A stretch of 44,633 bases of DNA from JANWLD01 sp035700225 (lineage in GTDB: Bacteria > Patescibacteriota > Saccharimonadia > Saccharimonadales > 2-12-FULL-41-12), in contig DASSOT010000053.1 in NCBI GenBank assembly GCA_035700225.1, forward strand, positions 1 to 44,633. Direction: 5' to 3'. Shown here piece after piece: positions 8,582 through 18,255 of the stretch (position 1 is its first letter; every line of letters begins with the position of its first letter). A program made the position numbers and the translations under genes. The notes beneath the pieces are model-generated. The model was not told the DNA's origin and did no database searches. It was given only the letters and a program-made list of their open reading frames with translations.

Positions 8582-11500
8582 ATGATTTTCAAGTTCAAAG
8601 GTGTTTCAGCAGTCAGCGATTTCCGCTTAGAAGAACTTTTGAACCAGCTCAAAGAAAAACAACCTGAAATCAGTGGCATATCAGCCGAGTATGTGCACCT
8701 GGTAGACACGAAAGACCCGCTGGACGAGCGCCAGCAGGAAACATTGAAAAATCTGCTCACTTACGGCACTCCCTACGAGTATGGCAGAGGCGGCGAGGCA
8801 TTTTTTGTAGCTCCCCGCAAGGGCACTATTTCTCCATGGTCGTCAAAAGCGACAGCCATCGCGCTTAATTGCGGTCTTAGTATCAGACGTATTGAACGGA
8901 TAACGGTATATTATGTGGAATCAACAAAAAAACTTGACCGCGAGAAGCTTGCGCCATATTTGCACGACAGGATGACGGAAACAATCCTAAAAGACATGGA
9001 TTCTTCCGAACAGCTCTTTTCAGAAGCCGAACCCCGGACACTTGTAACGATTGATATATCCACGGGCAAAGATGCGTTATTACTGGCCGACAAAGAAATG
9101 GGCCTTGCACTATCAGATGAAGAAATAGATTATCTTTATCGTTCATATAAGAAGATAGGCAGAAACCCTACGGACCTTGAACTGATGATGTTCGGCGTGG
9201 TAAACAGCGAGCATTGCAGGCACAAGATATTCAATGCAGACTGGCTCATTGACGGCAAAAAACAGCCTAAAAGCCTGTTCAAAATGATTAAAAACACTTA
9301 CGAGAACCACAGCGAGGGCGTTATAAGCGCATATAGCGATAATGCCGCGATACTGAAGGGCTACCGCGAAAAACAACTGGCCTTGAACCCTCGCTCAAAG
9401 ATATACGAGGAAAAAGAGGAAGACACGCATTTCGTAGCAAAAGTCGAAACCCATAACCACCCGACAGCCATCGCGCCGTACCCCGGCGCCGCTACCGGCT
9501 CCGGCGGCGAGATACGCGACGAAAACGCTACCGGCAGAGGCGCCAGAGCGACCATGGGACTGACAGGTTTCAGTGTTTCGAACCTGCACATACCCGGTTT
9601 TGTCCAGCCCTGGGAAGATGAACAACATCTGCCGAAAACCATATCATCTCCTCTGGAGATAATGATAAAAGGCCCCATAGGCGGCGCAAGTTTCAACAAC
9701 GAGTTCGGCAGGCCTAATACGCTGGGATATTTCCGCACATATGAGAACTATATGGCTGATAAAAGTGATGGAAAATGGGGCTATCACAAACCGATAATGA
9801 TAGCCGGGGGCGTCGGCGCCATAAAGGATGCGAATAAAGATAAGAAAAAAATACCCGCCGGCGCAAAGCTTGTCGTCTTAGGCGGACCGGCCATGCTTAT
9901 CGGGCTGGCAGGCGGAGCGGCTTCCAGCATGGAATCCGGACAGAGTTCGGCCGAACTGGATTTTGCCTCCGTACAAAGAGGCAACGCTGAAATGCAAAGA
10001 CGCGCATATGAAGTCATAAATACTTTTGCGTCTTTGGGCGCTGATAACCCTATAATCTCCGTTCATGATGTCGGAGCGGGCGGACTATCCAACGCCCTTA
10101 CCGAACTCGTGCATGATTCCGGCTTGGGCGCTCAGTTCGACCTAAGGGCTATCGACTCCGCCGAACCCGGTTTGAGCCCTATGGAGATATGGTGCAACGA
10201 AGCTCAGGAAAGATACGTCCTGGCCATAGACGAAGCTGACGTGGAAGAATTTGAAGCCGTTTGTAAAAAAGAAAGATGCCCTTATTCCATAGTCGGGAAA
10301 ACTACGAAAGAACAACAGCTTGTCATCAACGATTCATTGTTCAACAATCAGCCCGCCAATATACCGATGGAGCTTTTGTTCGGAGGCCCTCCCAAGATTA
10401 CCAAGAAGGCAGACAAGCCTGCAGTATCGAATGACATGTTTGATTCCGAAGATATAGAATTAAACGATGCCATCAAGAGAGTACTGCACATGCCGGCAGT
10501 GGGCAGTAAGAAATTTTTGATAACTATAGGCGACAGGACAGTAGGTGGCCTGATTGCGCGAGACCAAATGATAGGCCCTTGGCAGGTTCCGGTCAGCGAC
10601 GCCGCCGTATCTGCGACAAGCTTTTACAGCGATAGCGGGTCTGCCATGGCTATGGGCGAAAGGACGCCTCTGGCCACAGTGAATGCGCCGGCGGGGGCGC
10701 GTATGGCGATAGCCGAAGCCATCACTAACATCGCCTGCGCGAAGATAGCAAAACTTTCCGATATTAAATTATCCGCCAACTGGATGGCGGCCAGCGGATA
10801 CGGCTCGGAAGATTATAATCTTTTCCAGGCCGTAAAGGCTGTGGGCGAAGACTTCTGCCCCAAGCTGGACCTGACCATACCCGTAGGCAAAGATTCCCTC
10901 AGCATGCGCACCATCTGGAAAGAGGGTGATGGGCAAAAATCCGTAACCTCTCCGGTATCCTTGATAATCAGCGCTTTCGCACCCGTGAGCGATATCAACG
11001 CCACTCTCACTCCACAGCTGGAAAAAACCGAATCGGCGCTTATATTCATAGATCTTGCGGGCGGAAAAACCCGACTGGGCGGTTCCGCGCTGGCGCAGGC
11101 TTATGGTCAGATAGGTGGGGAGGTCCCCGACGCGGACAACCCGGAAATACTTGCCGGTTTCTTCGATTGCATTCAAAAACTCAGGGATAAAGGCCTGATA
11201 CTCGCATATCATGACCGTTCCGACGGCGGACTGTTCGCTTTATTAGCCGAGATGTCTTTCGCCGGCAGAAGCGGCATAAACATAGACTTGACCGGGCTTT
11301 CCGGCGATACTCTGCAAAAATTATTTAACGAAGAACTGGGAGCGGTAATCCAGGTTCCGCTCAGCAGGAAAAATGAAGTTGAAGAATTATTAAATGCCCA
11401 TGTGGGTGACAATTTTTATGAGCTGGGTAGCCTGAACTTAGAAGATAACATCGAAATAAAAGATTCCGGCAAGGTCATACTCAATGAACCGAGAAGCGAG

Positions 11501-12436
11501 CTGGAAAGCATCTGGGCCGAAACAAGTTTTCATCTACAGAAAATAAGGGATGACGGCGAGTGCGCCCGCCAGGAATATGAGCTCATAAAAGATATTACCG
11601 ACCCGGGCATAAACCCCAGGCTTACCTTCGATTTCAAACAGAAGGAATATTCCAAAAAACCGAAAGTAGCAATCCTGCGCGAAGAAGGCGTGAACGGGCA
11701 GAACGAAATGGCCGGGGCCTTCAATATGGCCGGTTTCACGGCAGTAGACGTACACATGCAGGATCTTATAAAAGGCGCTTCTGATTTGAGTGAATTCAGG
11801 GGTCTGGCCGTCTGCGGAGGGTTTTCTTACGGGGATGTACTGGGTGCCGGCCAAGGATGGGCCAAAGGGGTACTTTATGATGAGCGTCTAAAAGCTATGT
11901 TCAAAGATTTCTTTGGAAGGCCGGACACATTCAGCCTGGGCGTATGTAACGGCTGTCAGATGCTGTCCGGGCTCAAAGAGCTTATACCCGGTGCCGGACA
12001 CTGGCCACAATTTTTGAAAAACAAGTCCGAACAGTTCGAAGCCAGGCTGGTAAGCGTAAAAATTAATGAATCGCCATCTATATTTTTCAAAGGTATGGAG
12101 GGGTCGGTTCTGCCCGTGCCGGTATCACACGGCGAGGGCAGGGCGGTTTTTGAAAATGCGTCCGGACCGAAAAATGTAGTGTCAGAAGCCCTCGCGCCGC
12201 TTCAATTCGTAGACAACCGCCATGAAATAACAGGAACCTATCCGCTGAATCCTAACGGATCCGAACTTGGAATAACCGCATTGAGCTCAAAAGACGGTAG
12301 GGCGCTCATCATGATGCCCCACCCCGAAAGGGCGTTCTTAAGCTATCAGCATTCCTGGCACCCGAAAGATTGGCCGAGAACCAGCCCGTGGCTTAGAATT
12401 TTTCAAAACGCGAGGGACTGGGTTGATGAAGCGTAA
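8582..12436 (+). CDS. purL: PurL, full-length FGAM synthase with fused glutaminase
   Basis: Large single-chain phosphoribosylformylglycinamidine synthase (1284 aa), the form with PurS-like, synthetase and glutaminase domains fused, rather than separate PurS/PurQ/PurL. The N-terminal about 150 residues form the PurS-like region. The synthetase core shows VNSEHCRHKIFNADW, ETHNHPTAIAPYPGA and GRGARATMG. A second PurM-like half follows (YHDRSDGGLFALLAEMSFAG). The C-terminal class I glutaminase begins near residue 1035 with ILREEGVNGQNEM; its nucleophile is Cys1122 in GVCNGCQM, and HGEGR and MMPHPERAF provide the His/Glu. An upstream TAAAAT/TATAAA-rich stretch ends about 30 bases before the ATG. 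Confidence 0.96.
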   Translation: MIFKFKGVSAVSDFRLEELLNQLKEKQPEISGISAEYVHLVDTKDPLDERQQETLKNLLTYGTPYEYGRGGEAFFVAPRKGTISPWSSKATAIALNCGLSIRRIERITVYYVESTKKLDREKLAPYLHDRMTETILKDMDSSEQLFSEAEPRTLVTIDISTGKDALLLADKEMGLALSDEEIDYLYRSYKKIGRNPTDLELMMFGVVNSEHCRHKIFNADWLIDGKKQPKSLFKMIKNTYENHSEGVISAYSDNAAILKGYREKQLALNPRSKIYEEKEEDTHFVAKVETHNHPTAIAPYPGAATGSGGEIRDENATGRGARATMGLTGFSVSNLHIPGFVQPWEDEQHLPKTISSPLEIMIKGPIGGASFNNEFGRPNTLGYFRTYENYMADKSDGKWGYHKPIMIAGGVGAIKDANKDKKKIPAGAKLVVLGGPAMLIGLAGGAASSMESGQSSAELDFASVQRGNAEMQRRAYEVINTFASLGADNPIISVHDVGAGGLSNALTELVHDSGLGAQFDLRAIDSAEPGLSPMEIWCNEAQERYVLAIDEADVEEFEAVCKKERCPYSIVGKTTKEQQLVINDSLFNNQPANIPMELLFGGPPKITKKADKPAVSNDMFDSEDIELNDAIKRVLHMPAVGSKKFLITIGDRTVGGLIARDQMIGPWQVPVSDAAVSATSFYSDSGSAMAMGERTPLATVNAPAGARMAIAEAITNIACAKIAKLSDIKLSANWMAASGYGSEDYNLFQAVKAVGEDFCPKLDLTIPVGKDSLSMRTIWKEGDGQKSVTSPVSLIISAFAPVSDINATLTPQLEKTESALIFIDLAGGKTRLGGSALAQAYGQIGGEVPDADNPEILAGFFDCIQKLRDKGLILAYHDRSDGGLFALLAEMSFAGRSGINIDLTGLSGDTLQKLFNEELGAVIQVPLSRKNEVEELLNAHVGDNFYELGSLNLEDNIEIKDSGKVILNEPRSELESIWAETSFHLQKIRDDGECARQEYELIKDITDPGINPRLTFDFKQKEYSKKPKVAILREEGVNGQNEMAGAFNMAGFTAVDVHMQDLIKGASDLSEFRGLAVCGGFSYGDVLGAGQGWAKGVLYDERLKAMFKDFFGRPDTFSLGVCNGCQMLSGLKELIPGAGHWPQFLKNKSEQFEARLVSVKINESPSIFFKGMEGSVLPVPVSHGEGRAVFENASGPKNVVSEALAPLQFVDNRHEITGTYPLNPNGSELGITALSSKDGRALIMMPHPERAFLSYQHSWHPKDWPRTSPWLRIFQNARDWVDEA

Positions 12437-12441
12437 CCTGC

Positions 12442-12470
12442 TTGACGAAAGTCATCTTCGACTCTAGGCT
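12442..12470 (+). promoter_or_regulatory. Leaderless promoter of the trehalase gene
   Basis: TTGACG, a 17-base spacer and TAGGCT, ending 6 bases before the ATG at 12477. The whole promoter fits in the 40-base gap after purL. Confidence 0.6.
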
Positions 12471-12476
12471 AAAGAA

Positions 12477-13754
12477 ATGGTTATCAACAGGGCAAAAAAA
12501 ATAAAATCCAGACTACAGAACATAGGTGCAGGCCCGAGCTATAAGAACCTGAGCCTGAATGATGCCCAGCCGGCGCTTGATTATATCCAATCTTATTGGC
12601 ACAAGCTTGAAAGATACCACCCCAAGGATGAAGGTAATCTGATAGGCCTGCCCAAACCATTTTTGGTTCCTTCCTTCGAAGAAGGCCACGAGTTCGATTA
12701 TAACGAGCTTTATTACTGGGACAGTTATTTCATGGTGCAAGGCCTTTTGGACGACAAGCACAAGGATCTTGTCCTGGGGATATTGGATGACCTTATATAC
12801 CTTTTCGAAAGATTCAACATCATACCCAACGCTTCCAGGCTATACCTTACCAGCCGTTCCCAGCCGCCTTTTCTGACCAGTTTCATCTGGGACATACATA
12901 ATGCCTATGTTATGGACAAAAAATGGCTGGGTGAAAAACTCGCGGTTGCAGAAAGAGAGTACGAAACTGTCTGGATGGGAACGCAGAAGCCAAACGCCCG
13001 CCAAGTATACAAAGGGCTCAGCAGGTATTACGACTTCAACTACCTGAATGACATCGCTGAAACGGAAAGCGGCTGGGACATGACGCCCAGATTCGGGCGC
13101 AAAGCTCTGGATTATCTGCCCGCAGACCTGAACGCGCTTCTATATAAATACGAGATGGATTTTGCCCGCTACTACGAGCTCATCGGCAACCATTCCACCA
13201 TGCATAAATGGAAACAAAAAGCTCACGTCCGCAAGAAAAATATGGACCAGCTGATGTGGAACGGCATAAAGTCGCAATATTATGATTACAACTACGTCAA
13301 AAAACGCCGGGGTACGGTCAACTCTCTGGCAAGCTACTATCCCATGTGGGCCAAGATGGCCAACAAAGAACAAGCCAGGAAGCTGGTAAGGGCGCTTAAG
13401 CGCTATGAGCACGAAGGAGGCTTGTCCACCACTGACACCATACAACTGACAAAGTTCGTACCGGGCGTTACCATGACGCCTACGCAATGGGCTTATCCCA
13501 ACGGCTGGGCGCCTCTGCATTTCTTGATAATCAAAGGTTTGGAAAATTACGGTTACCACGATGATGCGCGCAGGATTGCTTTGAAATGGCTGAAAACCAA
13601 TCTCGACTGGTTCAACACGCATGGCGTATTCCTGGAAAAATACAATGTGATAACTCCGAAAAATCCGCCCGAGAAGGGGCTGTACCCTTCACAGACCGGT
13701 TTCGGCTGGACCAATTCGGTATTTACATACCTCGCCAACAAATATCTGGAATGA
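12477..13754 (+). CDS. treF: Cytosolic trehalase, GH37 family
   Basis: Hydrolyses trehalose to two glucose molecules. 425 aa, (alpha/alpha)6-barrel family. Signature 1 appears as ELYYWDSYF (residues 77-85) and signature 2 as TQWAYPNGWAP (336-346). The two catalytic acids align with Asp201 in ETESGWD and Glu387 in FLEKYN. No signal peptide or TM segment is seen, so the enzyme should act on intracellular trehalose. It has its own promoter and no sugar transporter beside it. The symbol is by analogy to the cytoplasmic E. coli enzyme. Confidence 0.9.
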   Translation: MVINRAKKIKSRLQNIGAGPSYKNLSLNDAQPALDYIQSYWHKLERYHPKDEGNLIGLPKPFLVPSFEEGHEFDYNELYYWDSYFMVQGLLDDKHKDLVLGILDDLIYLFERFNIIPNASRLYLTSRSQPPFLTSFIWDIHNAYVMDKKWLGEKLAVAEREYETVWMGTQKPNARQVYKGLSRYYDFNYLNDIAETESGWDMTPRFGRKALDYLPADLNALLYKYEMDFARYYELIGNHSTMHKWKQKAHVRKKNMDQLMWNGIKSQYYDYNYVKKRRGTVNSLASYYPMWAKMANKEQARKLVRALKRYEHEGGLSTTDTIQLTKFVPGVTMTPTQWAYPNGWAPLHFLIIKGLENYGYHDDARRIALKWLKTNLDWFNTHGVFLEKYNVITPKNPPEKGLYPSQTGFGWTNSVFTYLANKYLE

Positions 13755-13780
13755 ACGCCCAGCGTATCTTAAGCTACAAT
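13752..13780 (+). promoter_or_regulatory. Leaderless promoter of the helicase gene
   Basis: TGAACG (weak -35, overlapping the trehalase stop), a 17-base spacer and TACAAT, ending 7 bases before the ATG at 13788. Confidence 0.5.
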
Positions 13781-13787
13781 AATATTG

Positions 13788-16700
13788 ATGTCTGATTTCG
13801 AGGAAGAATACGCGCGTCTGAACAAAGACCAGAAAAAGGCGGTGGATATTACGGAAGGCCCGATGATCGTGCGGGCAGGGCCGGGAACGGGCAAGACCCA
13901 GTTGCTCAGCATGAGAGTGGCAAACATTCTTAAAAAGACGGATTCAGCCCCCGGAAATATCCTGTGTCTGACATTCACCGACAATGCGGCGCGCAATATG
14001 CGCGAAAGGCTGGCGGGTATAATCGGCCAGCCCGCATATCATGTCTTCATACACACCTTCCATAGTTTCGGAACCGAAATCATAAACCGCTATCCGGACT
14101 ATTTCAGCAGAAGGCAATTGCTTCAGCAGGTTGACGAACTGGGCCAATACGAACTGCTCCAGGAAATATTCGAACAAATGCCACACAGCAATCCTTTAAG
14201 TGTAAAAGTAGGCGAGCAGTTCATACACCTGAAAAGCACGCTGGATGTCATAAGCTGGCTCAAGCGCAATGCCATAGCGCCTGTTGAGTTGCACGAAATC
14301 TTAAACGCGAACCATGAGTTCATGGAAAAGACGACTGAAAAGCTGGCAGAAGTTTTTGTCGATACACCGACGCCTAAATACCTGAAAGCTTACGGCGAAC
14401 TGCTTAAAAATATCCAGGCAAACCTGCTTGGGAAAGAATATTTCGGTTTCGTCGAGTACGGCTTGATATGCGCCGGCGAACTGGAAACCGCGATTAACTC
14501 GACTGCTCCGGACGGACGCTTTGCGAAAGAAATAACAGCTTGGCGCAACAGGTGGTGCAAAAAGGATTCTGATGGAAAACATGTTTACAAGGACGGCGGG
14601 CAAAATTATCGCAAAATGCACGCCGTTGCCAATGCTTATCAGAAAATGCTGGATATGATGTCAGAACGCGGCCTTTATGATTTTGACGACATGGTGATAG
14701 AAGCGGTGCATGCGATGGAAGTAAACGATGAACTGCGGCTTAACCTGCAGGAGCAGTTCCAATACGTTCTGGTGGACGAGTTCCAGGACACAAATAAATC
14801 ACAGCTCCGCATGCTTACTGCACTGGGAAGCAATCCGGTGCACGAGAACCGCCCTAACATAATGGTAGTCGGCGATGATGACCAGGCGATTTACTCATTC
14901 CAGGGCGCTGACATTTCCAATATGGCTATGTTCAACGGGATGTATTCTGCTCCGGAAATAATCATTTTGCGCGAAAATTACCGTTCGAATTCGGAAATAC
15001 TCAGAGCCTCGGAAGCAATATCCGGACAGATAACCGACAGGATTTTTGCCGACGGCAAGGAGCTGGAAGCTAAAAAAAGATATGATACCAATGTTCTAAG
15101 GCATACGAACTTCGTAAGCGAGCTGGCGCAATACGATTGGGTCGGCGATGAAATAAACAAGCTTATCAAGGCAGGCACAAAACCCGATGAAATAGCTGTA
15201 ATCGCCCCTAGGCACAAATATCTGGAGCGCCTGATGCCCTATCTGGGCGATAGGGACATACCCGTAGCTTACGAGCGCAGAGAGAACATCCTAGAGGCCC
15301 CGGTGGTCAAACAACTTCTCACCATGTCGGAACTGGTCGTAGCTATAGCCGGCAACCGGCAAGGGGACATAGACGGGCTTATTGCAGAAGTACTGGGCTA
15401 TGATTTCTGGCAGATTCCTGGCGAAGAGCTTATTCAAACCAGCCTTGAGTGCTACGACAAGCACGAACACTGGATGGCGGTACTTGCCAACCACAAGAAT
15501 AAGAAGCTGAAAGAGATTTCTTTGTGGTTTGCAGACCTTGCCCGGCGTAGCAAATTGGAGCCTATGGAATACATAATCGACCAGCTCATAGGTGCGCCTG
15601 CCGGAACGATTAACGGCAAGGAGAAATTTTCCTCGCCTTTGCGAGCTTATTACTTCAATCCTGAACGCTACGAACATTCCACGGACTTATTCCTGACACT
15701 TCTCGGACAGCTTTCCACCCTAAGAAACCGCCTTCGACAATGGAAGCCCAATAAGACTCTTTATATAAATGACTTTGTTGAGTTCAGCGAGCTTCACAAC
15801 AAAGCGAAGCTTAAGATAATCGATACCAACCCGCATACTCAAACTACCAATGCTGTACAAGTCATGACCGTCTATAAGGCCAAAGGGCTTGAGTTCGAGG
15901 CCGTATTCGTCATAAATGCCCAGGATGAAGTCTGGGGCCCTACGGTACGAAGCCAAAATTCCAGAATAACCTTGCCGAAGAATCTGCCTATAAAGCCGGC
16001 AGGTGAAGCTGACAATGACAAACTGCGTCTGCTGTTCGTAGCTTTGACCCGCGCCAAACATACGCTATATATAACCAGCTATAACAACACCCTCGACAAC
16101 AAACCTTCGCCGGCACTCAGCTTTCTGATGGACACAAAAGACGGCGGCAAACCTATACATCCCGCCTTCAACCCGAAAAACATAGACAAGCCGGTTTCCG
16201 AACATTCTATAGAAATACTTTCTACGGACTGGGCATACAGGTTCCGGCAGGTGATTGCCGACAAAAAAACCCTGTTCGAGCCAATATTAGCCAACTATAA
16301 ATTAAGCGTCACGCATCTTAACAATTTTCTGGATGTAAGAGAAGGCGGGCCTGATTACTTTTTCCTGCATAATCTGCTCCGCTTTCCGGAAGCATTGTCG
16401 CCTTCGGCGGCTTACGGCGATGCGGTCCATAAGACATTCCAGTGGGCGCATACGCAACTGCGCGTAAATGGCAAACTGCCCCAGACAATCAAGATCGAGG
16501 AATACTTCGCTGACATCCTAAGCAGAAAGCACCTGAAGAAAACCGACCACAAGAAGATGGAACAAAGAGGCAGGACAGCGCTGAAATTTTATTTTTCAAA
16601 AAAGGGAGGGGAGCTTAAGCCTGCCGACATCGTAGAGCGCGGTTTCAACAACGAGGGCGTCGTGGTAGGAGGAGCTAATCTAAGTGGAAAGATAGACAAA

Positions 16701-17096
16701 CTTAGTCTTATCGAAGCGGGCAAGGTAGAAGTGGTTGATTTCAAAACCGGCAAACCGGCTAAATCATGGCAGGGCCGTGATGAGCATGAAAAGATAAAGC
16801 TGTATAAATATAAACAACAGCTTATGTTTTATAAACTGCTCGTAGAGCATTCCGCAAGCTTCAGCAAAAAACTCACCGTAGCCGGCGGCGCACTGGAATT
16901 CATCGAGCCGGACGAAAACGGCAGGCTAGTTGATAACTTAGAGCTGTCAATCGACCCTACCGAACTATCCGTTTTTGTCCAACTTATAAATGCAGTCTGG
17001 GTTAAAATAATTAACCTGGATTTTCCTGATGTATCCCGATATCCGAAGAATCTGCGCGGTATAAAGGAGTTTGAGCACGACCTGCTTAAAAAGTAG
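13788..17096 (+). CDS. UvrD/PcrA-type helicase with C-terminal PD-(D/E)XK nuclease
   Basis: SF1A DNA helicase-nuclease of 1102 aa, probably acting in double-strand-break end processing. Helicase motifs in order: GPGTGKT (residues 31-37), TFTDNAARNMRERL, VLVDEFQDT (DEFQD about 330-334), VVGDDDQAIYSFQGAD, ILRENYRS, TVYKAKGLEFEAVFV and LRLLFVALTRAKHTLY. A RecB-like nuclease follows: SGKIDKLSLI, then VEVVDFKTGK (Asp984, Lys986) and YKQQLMFYKLL. The layout resembles AddA or AdnA/B chains; no partner subunit is beside it. The upstream TTG is in frame, but ATG 13788 fits the promoter better. Confidence 0.9.
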   Translation: MSDFEEEYARLNKDQKKAVDITEGPMIVRAGPGTGKTQLLSMRVANILKKTDSAPGNILCLTFTDNAARNMRERLAGIIGQPAYHVFIHTFHSFGTEIINRYPDYFSRRQLLQQVDELGQYELLQEIFEQMPHSNPLSVKVGEQFIHLKSTLDVISWLKRNAIAPVELHEILNANHEFMEKTTEKLAEVFVDTPTPKYLKAYGELLKNIQANLLGKEYFGFVEYGLICAGELETAINSTAPDGRFAKEITAWRNRWCKKDSDGKHVYKDGGQNYRKMHAVANAYQKMLDMMSERGLYDFDDMVIEAVHAMEVNDELRLNLQEQFQYVLVDEFQDTNKSQLRMLTALGSNPVHENRPNIMVVGDDDQAIYSFQGADISNMAMFNGMYSAPEIIILRENYRSNSEILRASEAISGQITDRIFADGKELEAKKRYDTNVLRHTNFVSELAQYDWVGDEINKLIKAGTKPDEIAVIAPRHKYLERLMPYLGDRDIPVAYERRENILEAPVVKQLLTMSELVVAIAGNRQGDIDGLIAEVLGYDFWQIPGEELIQTSLECYDKHEHWMAVLANHKNKKLKEISLWFADLARRSKLEPMEYIIDQLIGAPAGTINGKEKFSSPLRAYYFNPERYEHSTDLFLTLLGQLSTLRNRLRQWKPNKTLYINDFVEFSELHNKAKLKIIDTNPHTQTTNAVQVMTVYKAKGLEFEAVFVINAQDEVWGPTVRSQNSRITLPKNLPIKPAGEADNDKLRLLFVALTRAKHTLYITSYNNTLDNKPSPALSFLMDTKDGGKPIHPAFNPKNIDKPVSEHSIEILSTDWAYRFRQVIADKKTLFEPILANYKLSVTHLNNFLDVREGGPDYFFLHNLLRFPEALSPSAAYGDAVHKTFQWAHTQLRVNGKLPQTIKIEEYFADILSRKHLKKTDHKKMEQRGRTALKFYFSKKGGELKPADIVERGFNNEGVVVGGANLSGKIDKLSLIEAGKVEVVDFKTGKPAKSWQGRDEHEKIKLYKYKQQLMFYKLLVEHSASFSKKLTVAGGALEFIEPDENGRLVDNLELSIDPTELSVFVQLINAVWVKIINLDFPDVSRYPKNLRGIKEFEHDLLKK

Positions 17097-18126
17097 CGCT
17101 TGAGGAATCAGCCTTGCTTGGCTCGTTTGCTTTGGTTATATAAACCGGCAGGGTGCCGTCGGTCAGGGTTGTCGCTGTAGAAAGGGTGTAGACGAGCATT
17201 GATACGAACGCCGCTCTTCTATCTTTTTCATCTTCATATCTTCGGTTAGCTATCTTAAATAACCTGGGTATATCCACGCCGAAAGCCTGCGCGACATTAC
17301 CTGTTTTTTCGCGTATCAACTGCTGGTTTATAGTCATGTTTTCTACAAGGTTAAGGACTACGGCTACTTCCCGGTGACCTTCCTTGTTGTCCAGCTCTTT
17401 TACAACTTTATTGTCATCAGCGGCTACATCTATTATTTCTGAACCTGCATGGTCCTCGTTGGGCTGTTCGTCGTGGTATCTTTGGTAATTACCGAACACC
17501 TCGTCCAACGCACCCTTCATGTTTTCATCATATCCGCCGAAAACGTATCCGCTGACAGCCTCTATCGTCTGCTCTATACGATTCCTATATTTTATAGCGT
17601 TAGCGATGTTGAGCGGAGCTTGGTCAATAGCACCGCAACCGGAGTTCTTTTCACCGAAATCTTCATCTATATGCGCGCCATAATCAATACCGTAATGTTT
17701 GAATGCGTCGGCTTCAAGTGAATACTCTTCTTTCAGTATCTTTTTAGCACTGCCCAGTCCGATACGGGCCGCGACGCCCATCGTAAGGCCGCCGCCGAAA
17801 ACTTTGGCCCGATGTAGCGACTTTTTCAAAACGTCCATGCCGCGCATAACCATATTTACTCCGCGTCCATCACCGCAACCGTCATCGGTTATAAGCTGAC
17901 CGCTATCATCCCTGTCGATGGGAACCAGTATTTCGCCGTTCCTTATCTCGTCATCCACAGCCTCCATTACCTCGGGGGTAAGGGCATCTCCAGCATCCTG
18001 CAGGCGCTTATCTACCGATATGGAGCCTTCGCCGAAGCCAAGTCCTTCGGGGGCCAGCACGTCTACTTCATACATCTTTTCTTTCTTTTGTTCGCCTATC
18101 GCCAATCTGTTACCTGCTTCTTCCAT
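17086..18126 (-). CDS. Orphan protein with beta-carbonic-anhydrase-like CxDxR...H...C signature
   Basis: 346 aa, no signal peptide or TM segment; I do not recognise a named family. It contains Cys84-Gly-Asp86-Gly-Arg88 after a hydrophobic strand (DDGCGDGR), a glycine-rich turn FGGGLTMG, His152 in DYGAHIDED and Cys164 in SGCGAIDQ. This order matches the zinc ligands and Asp-Arg dyad of beta-class carbonic anhydrases. The spacings (68 from Cys to His, 12 from His to Cys) are close to what I recall for the carboxysomal enzyme CsoSCA and unlike the HxxC of ordinary beta enzymes. Function is inferred from motif only. The ATG has no Shine-Dalgarno; a mini-ORF with a good one overlaps it. The 3' end overlaps the helicase stop. 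Confidence 0.6.
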   Translation of the reverse strand: MEEAGNRLAIGEQKKEKMYEVDVLAPEGLGFGEGSISVDKRLQDAGDALTPEVMEAVDDEIRNGEILVPIDRDDSGQLITDDGCGDGRGVNMVMRGMDVLKKSLHRAKVFGGGLTMGVAARIGLGSAKKILKEEYSLEADAFKHYGIDYGAHIDEDFGEKNSGCGAIDQAPLNIANAIKYRNRIEQTIEAVSGYVFGGYDENMKGALDEVFGNYQRYHDEQPNEDHAGSEIIDVAADDNKVVKELDNKEGHREVAVVLNLVENMTINQQLIREKTGNVAQAFGVDIPRLFKIANRRYEDEKDRRAAFVSMLVYTLSTATTLTDGTLPVYITKANEPSKADSSSATF

Positions 18127-18160
18127 TATTAAACAAACCGATACGGCCGTAAGGATGCAT
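18110..18160 (-). CDS. Possible 16-codon leader ORF overlapping the 346-aa gene start
   Basis: ATG at 18160 is preceded at 8 bases by AAAGGAA (a good ribosome-binding site) and encodes MHPYGRIGLFNNGRSR before TAA. The downstream gene's ATG (18126) lies inside it in the other frame, with no ribosome-binding site of its own. Translational coupling is likely. An alternative is that a base is missing and the mini-ORF is really the N-terminus of the long protein. Confidence 0.4.
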   Translation of the reverse strand: MHPYGRIGLFNNGRSR

Positions 18161-18208
18161 CGGCTTTGTTCCTTTCTTAATTATTTATATTTACTCAAAC
18201 GATAGATA

Positions 18209-18237
18209 AATATACTCTCGTTTTAAGCCTAAATCAA
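18209..18237 (-). promoter_or_regulatory. Promoter for the leader ORF and 346-aa gene
   Basis: On the minus strand: TTGATT (18237-18232), a 17-base spacer and TATATT (18214-18209). Initiation is expected near 18202, giving about 40 bases of leader before the mini-ORF. Confidence 0.55.
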
Positions 18238-18255
18238 TAGCAAAATTCATTAATT

